Shown: one piece after another, positions 31,222 through 37,139 of the stretch
How the letters are laid out: every line of letters starts with the position of its first letter
Position numbering within the stretch: the stretch's first letter is position 1
NCBI RefSeq assembly: GCF_008933605.1
Contig: NZ_WBUS01000016.1
Location: 1 to 37,139 of the forward strand
Source: Albidovulum sp.
Lineage (GTDB): Bacteria > Pseudomonadota > Alphaproteobacteria > Rhodobacterales > Rhodobacteraceae
Length of the DNA: 37,139 bases
Direction: 5' to 3'
Program-made: the position numbers and the translations under genes
The notes under the pieces: generated by a model
Database searches by the model: none
What the model saw: only the letters and a program-made list of their open reading frames with translations
Told to the model about the DNA's origin: nothing

Positions 31222-31698
31222 CTATCCGGCGCCGAAGAGGGCGAGGGGAAGGGGTTCCTCTTCCTTCACCGATTTGGTGACGATATAAGTGAAATAGCGG
31301 TCGATCCCGATCTCGGTGGCGAGCATCCGGTCGATCAGCCGTTGATATGCGTCGATGTCCTTCGCCACGATCTTGAGGATATAGTCGACGCCGCCGCCCA
31401 CCGACCAGCAGGAGACGATTTCCTCCATCGCGGCCACGGCACGCTCGAACCGCTCGAAGTCGGACTGGCGATGGTTGGCGAGCGTCACCTCGACCAGCAC
31501 GGTGGCGAAGGGTGCGATCCTGCGCGGGGCAAGGCGCGCGTGGTAGCCCGCGATGATCCCGGCCCGTTCGAGCTTCCTGAGCCGGAGCCAGCAGGGCGTG
31601 GGCGATATCCCCGCCAGTTCGGCGAGTCTGAGCTTGGTGATGCGGCCGTCCCTCTGCACCGCATCGAGGATCCTCAGGTCGATGGCGTCCAGTTTCAT
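31222..31698 (-). CDS. asnC: AsnC/Lrp-type regulator of the ectoine cluster
   Basis: A 158-residue feast-famine regulator. The HTH is ITKLRLAELAGISPTPCWLRLRKLERAGII (residues about 20-49), followed by the RAM ligand-binding domain with GGGVDYILKIVAKDIDAYQRLI. The start MKLDAIDLRILDAVQRDG at 31698 is the typical Lrp N-terminus; the frame to 31755 is not needed. It is divergent from enuR with 59 bp between starts, and leads the asnC-ssd-atf operon. AsnC accompanies ectoine genes in Ruegeria and relatives and is thought to help induction by pathway intermediates. Confidence 0.87.
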   Translation of the reverse strand: MKLDAIDLRILDAVQRDGRITKLRLAELAGISPTPCWLRLRKLERAGIIAGYHARLAPRRIAPFATVLVEVTLANHRQSDFERFERAVAAMEEIVSCWSVGGGVDYILKIVAKDIDAYQRLIDRMLATEIGIDRYFTYIVTKSVKEEEPLPLALFGAG

Positions 31699-31709
31699 CG
31701 CGTCATCCC

Positions 31710-31725
31710 GCAAATCTCCATTTGC
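31710..31725. promoter_or_regulatory. Inverted repeat GCAAAT-N4-ATTTGC in the asnC/enuR gap
   Basis: A perfect 6-bp dyad. ATTTGCA at 31720-31726 recurs as a direct repeat at 31748-31754, and TTGC-N8-GCAA spans 31740-31755. Either AsnC or EnuR could use these. MocR regulators often bind direct repeats plus one inverted copy, which this set resembles. Confidence 0.5.
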
Positions 31726-31727
31726 AC

Positions 31728-31764
31728 ATTGATATGATTTTGCGCAGATTTGCAATCATGACAA
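31728..31764. promoter_or_regulatory. Candidate EnuR operator at the enuR start
   Basis: ATTGATATGAT at 31728-31738 and TCATGACAA at 31756-31764, the latter containing the enuR start codon. TCATGACAA is the exact reverse complement of TTGTCATGA found at 33161-33169 upstream of ehuA. The recurrence in both control regions suggests a common regulator. Confidence 0.5.
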
Positions 31765-33143
31765 ACTGGATGCCCGACCCCGCCACGCTCGCGCGCCCCG
31801 CCTACCTGTCGCTGGCAGAACAGTTCGCCCGCGCCATCGAGAGGGGCGAATTGCCGGCCGGCGCGCGCCTGGTGCCGCACCGCAAGCTGGCCGATGCGCT
31901 CGGTCTCTCCGTGCAGACCGTGAGCCGCGCCTATGACGAGCTGATCCGCCGCGGGCTGGTTGCCGGCGAGGTCGGCCGCGGTTCCTTCGTCCTTGGCCCG
32001 GGCGCGGAGGCACGCCAGCCCTACCTGCCCGAGCGGCCGGGCGAGGTCATCGACCTGTCGATCCTCAAGCCGGTGGTCGAGGCGATGCATCTCGACCGCC
32101 TGCGCGAGGGGTTTCTCTGGCTTGGCGAGAACCTCGCGGCACCTTCCGCCCTGTCGTTCCGCCCGAACATGGTGATGCCCCACCACCGGGCGACGGGGGC
32201 CGAGTGGCTGATGCGGCAGGGTATTCCGGCCGAACCGCAGGGCACCATCGTGACCAATGGCGCGACGCCCGCCATCACCGCCGCCGTGATGGGCGTGGCG
32301 CCCCCGGGATCGGGCCTTGCGACCGAGGCGCTGACGCATCACACGCTGAAGCCGCTTTGCACCTACCTCGGCCTTCACCTGGAGGGCGTGGCCATGGACG
32401 GCGACGGGATGTTGCCCGCCGGGCTCGACGAGGTGGCGCGCAAGGGCTTGATCCGGGCGATATATCTCCAGCCCAACGTGATAAACCCGCTGGCCGTGAT
32501 GATGTCCGCGGACCGCCGGGCCGAGTTGGTCGAGGTGGCGCGGCGGCATGATCTCGCCATCGTCGAGAACGATGTCCTGAACATGATGATTCCCGATCGC
32601 GTGCCCGCCTTCGCGGCCCTGGCGCCCGAGCGCACGGTTCACATCTGCGGCTTTACCAAGATCACCGTGCCGGGGTTGCGCATGGCCTATCTGCATGCGC
32701 CGCCCCGCCATGCCACCGCGGTGTCCAACCGGCATCTGGTGGCGAACTGGATGGCGACCCCGCCGATGGCGGATCTTCTCAGCTATTGGATCGGCAGTGG
32801 AACAGTTGCCGAGCTTGCCGCCTGGCAGGCCCGGGCGCTGGCGGACCGGCACAGGCTCGCCGCAACGGTGCTCGGTGAGCGGATGCCCGCCTGCCACGGC
32901 AACAGCCTGCACCTCTGGCTGCCGCTGACCGAGGGATGGCCCGAGGAGGGATTCGTTGAGCAGGCGCGCCTGCGCGGCGTGGCGGTGGCCGCGGGCAGCG
33001 CCTTTCGTACGGTCGAGCGCGGGCGGCGGGACGCGATCCGGGTCGCGCTTGGCTCGACTCGGACCGATGAGTTACGCCGCGGCCTTTCGACAATCGCAAC
33101 GATGCTCTCCGACGCGCCCGAGGTGCTTTTGCCAACGATCTGA
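31758..33143 (+). CDS. enuR: EnuR, MocR/GntR-type PLP-dependent repressor of ectoine genes
   Basis: A 461-residue MocR-type regulator: an N-terminal GntR winged helix (LPAGARLVPHRKLADALGLSVQTVSRAYDEL, about residues 32-62) joined to an aminotransferase-like domain. The PLP lysine is Lys301 in HICGFTKITVPGLRMAYL, matching the position I recall for EnuR of Ruegeria pomeroyi. EnuR represses ectoine genes until an ectoine-derived diaminobutyrate intermediate binds the PLP. The start at 31758 (MTNWMPDPATLA) is preferred; upstream in-frame ATGs lie in the control region. It is divergent from asnC and precedes ehuA by 94 bp. Confidence 0.9.
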   Translation: MTNWMPDPATLARPAYLSLAEQFARAIERGELPAGARLVPHRKLADALGLSVQTVSRAYDELIRRGLVAGEVGRGSFVLGPGAEARQPYLPERPGEVIDLSILKPVVEAMHLDRLREGFLWLGENLAAPSALSFRPNMVMPHHRATGAEWLMRQGIPAEPQGTIVTNGATPAITAAVMGVAPPGSGLATEALTHHTLKPLCTYLGLHLEGVAMDGDGMLPAGLDEVARKGLIRAIYLQPNVINPLAVMMSADRRAELVEVARRHDLAIVENDVLNMMIPDRVPAFAALAPERTVHICGFTKITVPGLRMAYLHAPPRHATAVSNRHLVANWMATPPMADLLSYWIGSGTVAELAAWQARALADRHRLAATVLGERMPACHGNSLHLWLPLTEGWPEEGFVEQARLRGVAVAAGSAFRTVERGRRDAIRVALGSTRTDELRRGLSTIATMLSDAPEVLLPTI

Positions 33144-33159
33144 CCTGTGATAGTCTAAA

Positions 33160-33192
33160 ATTGTCATGAGATTATTTTCGAATTGACATGAT
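33160..33192. promoter_or_regulatory. Candidate EnuR operator upstream of ehuA
   Basis: Direct repeat AATTGTCATGA (33159-33169) and AATTGACATGA (33181-33191), 22 bp apart, i.e. two helical turns. Related words occur in the enuR/asnC gap. The second copy contains a perfect TTGACA (33183-33188). Confidence 0.6.
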
Positions 33193-33210
33193 ACAGAGTC
33201 ACGCTAATTC
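33183..33210 (+). promoter_or_regulatory. Putative ehuA promoter
   Basis: TTGACA at 33183-33188, then 16 bp and TAATTC at 33205-33210, a weak -10. The start codon (GTG) is at 33238. The -35 hexamer lies in the second copy of the direct repeat, so a bound repressor would cover it. Confidence 0.4.
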
Positions 33211-33237
33211 TCCGCCGCACTCAGGTGGGGGAATGGC

Positions 33238-34023
33238 GTGACCGAGCCGATCATCCGAATCGACAGGCTGGAGAAGTCCTTCGGGGCGCTGAACGTGCTC
33301 GACGGGCTGTCTTTCGACGTCATGCCGGGCGAAAAGCTTGCGCTGATCGGACCGTCCGGATCCGGCAAGACCACGATCCTGCGCATCCTGATGACGCTCG
33401 AGACGATCTCGGGCGGCCATATCGAAGTCTGCGGCGAGCAGCTTTTCCACATGCAGCGCGGCGGCCGCGAGGTGCCGGCGGACGAGGCGCATCTTCACCA
33501 CATGCGCCGGCACATCGGCATGGTGTTCCAGCACTTCAACCTGTTTCCGCACAAGTCGGTGCTCGACAACATCACGCTCGCGCCGATCCTGACCAAGGGC
33601 GAGCCTAGGGCAAAGGCGGAAGCCCGGGCGATGGAACTGCTGGAGATGGTGGGGCTGGCCGACAAGGCGCAGGCCATGCCAAGCCAGCTCTCGGGCGGGC
33701 AGAAGCAGCGCGTCGCCATTGCCCGGGCGCTGGCGCTTCAGCCGCGGATCATGCTCTTCGACGAGGTGACCTCGGCCCTCGATCCCGAGCTCGTGGAGGA
33801 GGTGCTGCTGGTGATGAAGCGCCTCGCCGCGGAAACCGACATGACGATGCTCCTCGTCACACACGAGATGGGCTTCGCGCACGAGTTCGCCGACCGTGTC
33901 CTCTTTTTCGACAAGGGCCGCGTCGTCGAGCAAGGACCGCCCGACACGATCTTCCGCCAGCCGACGCACGAGCGAACACAAGCCTTCCTGCGCAAGATCA
34001 TCGCCGCAGGGCACCGCGTCTGA
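33238..34023 (+). CDS. ehuA: Ectoine/5-hydroxyectoine ABC transporter ATP-binding protein
   Basis: A 261-residue polar-amino-acid-type ATPase. Walker A is GPSGSGKTT, the signature LSGGQKQRVAIARAL and Walker B IMLFDEVTSALDPE. The loop with FHMQRGGREVPADEAHLHHMRRHIGMVFQHFNLFPH is typical of EhuA. It energises import of ectoine and hydroxyectoine as compatible solutes or nutrients. It begins with GTG, preceded by AGGTGGGGG. An ATG at 33232-33234 is out of frame. It is the first gene of the ehuABCD-eutAB unit, following enuR after 94 bp. Confidence 0.93.
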   Translation: MTEPIIRIDRLEKSFGALNVLDGLSFDVMPGEKLALIGPSGSGKTTILRILMTLETISGGHIEVCGEQLFHMQRGGREVPADEAHLHHMRRHIGMVFQHFNLFPHKSVLDNITLAPILTKGEPRAKAEARAMELLEMVGLADKAQAMPSQLSGGQKQRVAIARALALQPRIMLFDEVTSALDPELVEEVLLVMKRLAAETDMTMLLVTHEMGFAHEFADRVLFFDKGRVVEQGPPDTIFRQPTHERTQAFLRKIIAAGHRV

Positions 34024-34050
34024 AATCCACATCCGACAGAGAGGACGACA

Positions 34051-34869
34051 ATGAAAAAGACACTCCTGACCCTCACACTCGCCGCCGCGCCGTTCGCGGC
34101 CTGGGCCGATACGCTCGATGACCTCAAGGCGCAGGGCTTCGCCCGCATCGCCATCGCCAACGAGCCGCCCTTCACCGCCGTCGCCGCCGACGGCACGGTT
34201 TCGGGTGCGGCGCCCGACGTGGCGCGCGAAATCTTCAAGCGTCTCGGTGTGCCTGAGGTCGTGGCCTCGATCAGCGAGTACGGGGCGATGATCCCCGGCC
34301 TGCAGGCCCGCCGTCATGACGCCATCACGGCTGGTCTCTTCATGAAGCCCGAGCGCTGCCAGGCGGTGGCCTATTCCGAACCGGTCCTGTGCGACGCCGA
34401 GGCGTTCCTGGTGCCGAAGGGCAACCCGAAAGGCTACAAGTCCTACGCCGACATTGCCGCGGACGCCGAAGGCCGGATCGGGGCGCCGGGTGGCGGCACC
34501 GAGGAGAAGCTCGCGCTGGAGGCCGGCGTGCCGAGGGACCGGGTAATCGTGGTTCCCGACGGCCAGTCGGGGCTGAAGATGCTGCAGGACGGGCGCATCG
34601 ACGTCTATTCGCTGCCCGTGCTCTCGATCTCCGACCTCATCGCCAAGGCCGCCGACCCGAACCTCGAGATGGTGGCCCCGGTGGTCGGCGCGCCGGTCTA
34701 TTGCGACGGCGCGGCCTTCCGCAAGGAGGATGCGGCGCTGCGCGACGCCTTTGACGCCGAACTGGCGAAGATGAAGGAGTCGGGCGAGTTTGCCGCGATC
34801 ATCGAGCCCTACGGCTTCTCGGCCGCGGCTGCGACGTCCACCAGCCGCGCCCAGCTCTGCGGCGAGTGA
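34051..34869 (+). CDS. ehuB: Ectoine/hydroxyectoine-binding periplasmic protein
   Basis: A 272-residue substrate-binding protein, with signal peptide MKKTLLTLTLAAAPFAAWA cut near residue 19. The ligand residues I recall for Sinorhizobium EhuB (Glu21, Phe24, Tyr60, Phe80 and Arg85 of the mature protein) appear here as Glu38, Phe41, Tyr77, Phe97 and Arg102, each exactly 17 higher. This constant offset strongly supports an ectoine-binding site with an aromatic cage and an arginine for the carboxylate. AGAGAGGA lies upstream of the ATG. A GC-rich hairpin follows the gene, as often after abundant binding proteins. Confidence 0.95.
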   Translation: MKKTLLTLTLAAAPFAAWADTLDDLKAQGFARIAIANEPPFTAVAADGTVSGAAPDVAREIFKRLGVPEVVASISEYGAMIPGLQARRHDAITAGLFMKPERCQAVAYSEPVLCDAEAFLVPKGNPKGYKSYADIAADAEGRIGAPGGGTEEKLALEAGVPRDRVIVVPDGQSGLKMLQDGRIDVYSLPVLSISDLIAKAADPNLEMVAPVVGAPVYCDGAAFRKEDAALRDAFDAELAKMKESGEFAAIIEPYGFSAAAATSTSRAQLCGE

Positions 34870-34883
34870 TCGCGTCTCCCGGG

Positions 34884-34906
34884 CGGCGCGGGTGCGTCCC
34901 GCGCCG
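34884..34906 (+). promoter_or_regulatory. Stem-loop between ehuB and ehuC
   Basis: CGGCGCGGG-N5-CCCGCGCCG, a 9-bp stem followed by TCTTT, in the 66-bp gap after the binding-protein gene. It probably acts as a partial terminator or 3' stabiliser that keeps ehuB expressed above the permeases. Confidence 0.6.
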
Positions 34907-34935
34907 TCTTTCCCGCTTGCGAAGGTTCCCCAGGC

Positions 34936-35592
34936 ATGGCCGAGTGGTCCGGATATCTGACTCTGATCCTTCTGGGCGCGCTGGTGACGGTGCAGCTCAC
35001 GGTGATGGGGTCGGCGCTCGCGCTGGTGGTGGCCTTCCTCGCCGGACTTGGCCGCATCGCGCGCTGGTGGCCGCTGCGGTGGCTCGCGACGGCCTATATC
35101 GAGTTCTTCCGCGGCACCTCGATCTTCGTGCAGCTCTTCTGGGTCTACTTCGTTCTTCCCTTCGCGGGCGTAACCCTGTCGCCGCTGGCAGCCGGGGTGA
35201 TGGCGCTGGGGCTGAACGTGGGCGCCTACGGCGCTGAGGTGGTGCGCGGCGCCATCCTCTCGGTGCCGAAGGACCAGCGCGAGGCGACCGTGGCGCTGAA
35301 CCTCACGCCCTACCAGCGGATGCGCCATGTGATCCTGCCGCAGGCGCTGCCGCTGATGCTGCCCACCTTCGGCAACAACGCCATCGAGCTTCTCAAGGCC
35401 ACCGCCGTCGTCTCGCTGATCTCGCTCACCGACATGACCTTCCAGGCCCAGGTGGTGCGCGCCCAGACCGGCAGCACGCTCGTCCCCTTTCTCACCATCC
35501 TCGCGCTCTATTTCCTCATGGCGCTGGCGATATCGTCCGGGGTCCGCGCGCTCGAACGCCGCCTGACGGCCGGGCTCGACGGAGTGCGCTGA
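34936..35592 (+). CDS. ehuC: Ectoine/hydroxyectoine ABC transporter permease EhuC
   Basis: A 218-residue HisM-type inner-membrane permease with about five hydrophobic helices. The family segment IEFFRGTSIFVQLFWVYFVLP and the cytoplasmic EAA-like loop EATVALNLTPYQRMRHVILPQALPLMLP are clear. It pairs with EhuD (next gene, one base apart) to form the channel for the solute brought by EhuB. The ATG at 34936 gives the normal length. Confidence 0.92.
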   Translation: MAEWSGYLTLILLGALVTVQLTVMGSALALVVAFLAGLGRIARWWPLRWLATAYIEFFRGTSIFVQLFWVYFVLPFAGVTLSPLAAGVMALGLNVGAYGAEVVRGAILSVPKDQREATVALNLTPYQRMRHVILPQALPLMLPTFGNNAIELLKATAVVSLISLTDMTFQAQVVRAQTGSTLVPFLTILALYFLMALAISSGVRALERRLTAGLDGVR

Positions 35593-35593
35593 G

Positions 35594-36253
35594 ATGGAAT
35601 GGGACTGGGGCTTCGTCGCCGACATCATGCCCACGCTGCTGCAGGGCCTGAAACTCACGCTGATCGTCACGCTTCTCTCGGCCGTGGTGGCGGCCGTGCT
35701 GGGTCTCGGGTTCGCCATCGCACGCCGATCTGCGAACCGCAACGTCGCGCGGCCCGTGGCCTTCGTCGTGGAGTTCCTCCGCGGCACGCCGCTTCTCGTC
35801 CAGCTCTATTTCATCTTCTACGTCCTGCCCGACGCCGGCATCCTGCTGCCGCCCCTCGTCGCCGGCGTGATCGGCATGGGCCTGCACTATGCCACCTACA
35901 CCGCCGAGGTCTATCGGGCGGGGATCGAGAACGTGCCGAAGGGCCAGTGGGAGGCGGCACGGGCCACGAACCTGACGATGCGGCAGACCTGGGTCCATGT
36001 CGTCATCCCGCAGGCGGTGCCGCCGATGATCCCGGCGCTGGCCAACTATCTCATCGCCATGTTCAAGGAAACGCCACTCCTGTCCGCGATCACGGTGCTT
36101 GAACTGATGAACCAGGCCAAGTCGGTGGCAAACTCCAGTTACCGCTACATCGAGCCGATGACCCTTGTCGGCGCTTTCTTCCTCGCCATGAGCCTGGTTT
36201 CCGTGGTCATCCTGCGCTGGCTGGAACGCCGCTACGGAAGGCTTGGCAAATGA
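35594..36253 (+). CDS. ehuD: Ectoine/hydroxyectoine ABC transporter permease EhuD
   Basis: A 219-residue second permease, related to EhuC. VVEFLRGTPLLVQLYFIFYVLP is the family segment and EAARATNLTMRQTWVHVVIPQAVPPMIP the ATPase-contact loop. It starts one base after the ehuC stop and its own end overlaps eutA by 4 nt (ATGA), tying transport and breakdown genes into one translational unit. Confidence 0.93.
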   Translation: MEWDWGFVADIMPTLLQGLKLTLIVTLLSAVVAAVLGLGFAIARRSANRNVARPVAFVVEFLRGTPLLVQLYFIFYVLPDAGILLPPLVAGVIGMGLHYATYTAEVYRAGIENVPKGQWEAARATNLTMRQTWVHVVIPQAVPPMIPALANYLIAMFKETPLLSAITVLELMNQAKSVANSSYRYIEPMTLVGAFFLAMSLVSVVILRWLERRYGRLGK

Positions 36254-37014
36254 CAGATGTCCGCATTTCGCCACGCGCGCCGCGTCTCGACCCGCGCCCT
36301 GTCGCGCATCGCGTCGGGCTGGTGGCCCTGTCCACCGACCTCACGATCGAGTTCGATTTCGCCCGCATCCTCGCCCCGGCCGGGATCGCGGTCTATGTGA
36401 ACCGCATCCCCTTCGCCAACCCGGTCACGCCCGAGACACTTCGCGCGATGGCGGGCGATCTTGCCGAAGGCGCGGCGCTGATCCTGCCCGGCGAGGATCT
36501 TGACGCGATCGTCTACGGCTGCACCTCCGCCTCGGTCTGCATCGGCGATGCCGAGGTGCGGGAACAGATCGCACGGGGCAAGCCGGGCTGCCCGGTGGTG
36601 ACGCCGGTTTCGGCCGCGCTGAAGGGGCTGCGGGCCATGAAGGCACGGCGGATTTCCGTCCTGACGCCCTACACGCCCGAGACGACGCGTCCGATGGCCG
36701 CGATGTTCGAGGCCGAGGGTTTCGAGCTGGATCGTGTCACCTGCCTGAACATGACCGACGACCGCGACATGGCCCGGATCGCTCTGGACGATCTGGTGGG
36801 CCTTGCCGCGGCGGCGGCCGATCCGGCGTCGGAGGCGCTCTTCGTGTCCTGCACCGCCGTGCGCGCGGCGGGTGTCATCGACCGGATCGAGGCTGCGGCA
36901 GGGTGCCCGGCGCTGTCGTCGAACTATGCGGCCGCCTGGAATGTCGCGCGCCTCTGCGGCGTCACGGGCCAAGCCGCCCCTGGCCATCTGATGACGCTGC
37001 CCCTGGGGACATGA
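36250..37014 (+). CDS. eutA: EutA, Asp/Glu racemase-like protein of ectoine utilisation
   Basis: A 254-residue protein of the aspartate/glutamate racemase (maleate isomerase-like) superfamily. The two expected cysteines are in DAIVYGCTSASVCIG and ALFVSCTAVRAAG, one in each lobe. In ectoine operons EutA stands next to EutB and EutC, and the three are thought to turn hydroxyectoine into ectoine. Its start overlaps ehuD by 4 nt and its stop overlaps eutB by 4 nt. Confidence 0.9.
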   Translation: MTDVRISPRAPRLDPRPVAHRVGLVALSTDLTIEFDFARILAPAGIAVYVNRIPFANPVTPETLRAMAGDLAEGAALILPGEDLDAIVYGCTSASVCIGDAEVREQIARGKPGCPVVTPVSAALKGLRAMKARRISVLTPYTPETTRPMAAMFEAEGFELDRVTCLNMTDDRDMARIALDDLVGLAAAAADPASEALFVSCTAVRAAGVIDRIEAAAGCPALSSNYAAAWNVARLCGVTGQAAPGHLMTLPLGT

Positions 37015-37139
37015 TGGCCGGCCTTCCCGTCAAAATCGATGACATCACGGGGGCAGAGGCGCGGATCCGCGGCCTTGTCCGGCGGACGCCGATGATTGGC
37101 GATCCGCGCCTGCCCGGCGTGCTGCTGAAGCAGGAGTAC
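37011..37139 (+). CDS. eutB: EutB, threonine dehydratase-like enzyme, N-terminal fragment
   Basis: The first 43 codons of a gene that runs off the right edge. The sequence ITGAEARIRGLVRRTPMIG and VLLKQEY matches the N-terminus of fold-type II PLP dehydratases (threonine/serine dehydratase). In ectoine clusters this is EutB, a hydroxyectoine utilisation dehydratase. The start codon overlaps the eutA stop (ATGA); a second ATG follows at once at 37014. The PLP lysine lies beyond the window. Confidence 0.85.
   Translation, partial: MMAGLPVKIDDITGAEARIRGLVRRTPMIGDPRLPGVLLKQEY

Overview
The window is a dense, GC-rich chromosomal segment of an alphaproteobacterium, most likely of the Rhodobacterales. 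This rests on strong G/C third-position bias, genes joined by 4-nt ATGA/GTGA overlaps, a sigma-54 gene with a short region II, and an ectoine-degradation cluster ordered as in marine Rhodobacterales. No species can be named from the sequence alone. Most features are identified by family motifs read from the translated sequence; no database search was possible.

Layout. 1-243: 3' end of glutamyl-tRNA synthetase. 302-868: gamma-glutamylcyclotransferase-like gene (minus). 993-6081: a tandem glycine riboswitch followed by gcvT, gcvH, a small SRPBCC gene and gcvP, i.e. the glycine cleavage system with an unexpected insertion. 6179-7124: an ArsR repressor and an SRPBCC/AHSA1 protein, translationally coupled, behind two identical operators spaced exactly 40 bp apart. 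7189-8863: a sulfotransferase-like protein and an ArsM-like methyltransferase that lacks a key cysteine. 9059-10937: divergent mntR/mntH with two matching putative MntR boxes. 11026-13320: a DUF3775 protein, thioredoxin 2, a DUF2254 membrane protein and tRNA-Ala(CGC). 13321-14009: about 690 bp without a convincing gene.

14010-24824 is the most novel part. It holds a sigma-54 factor (RpoN paralogue), a five-gene Dpp/Opp-type ABC importer, a C45-type Ntn hydrolase, a sigma-54 activator with only AAA+ and Fis-HTH domains, an AtuA-like (DUF1446) protein and a DUF4387 protein. Two nearly identical -24/-12 promoters (15391-15416 and 23072-23097) precede the importer operon and the AtuA/DUF4387 pair. 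Together they look like a self-contained sigma-54 regulon: its own sigma factor, activator and promoters, with uptake, amide-bond processing and an uncharacterised catabolic pair.

24928-28152: katG and divergent oxyR, a peroxide-defence pair. 28214 to the right edge: ectoine/5-hydroxyectoine uptake and catabolism. A minus-strand operon asnC-ssd-atf stands divergent from the MocR-type regulator enuR, followed by ehuABCD, eutA and the start of eutB. A shared motif (TTGTCATGA-like) in both the asnC/enuR and ehuA upstream regions is a candidate EnuR operator.
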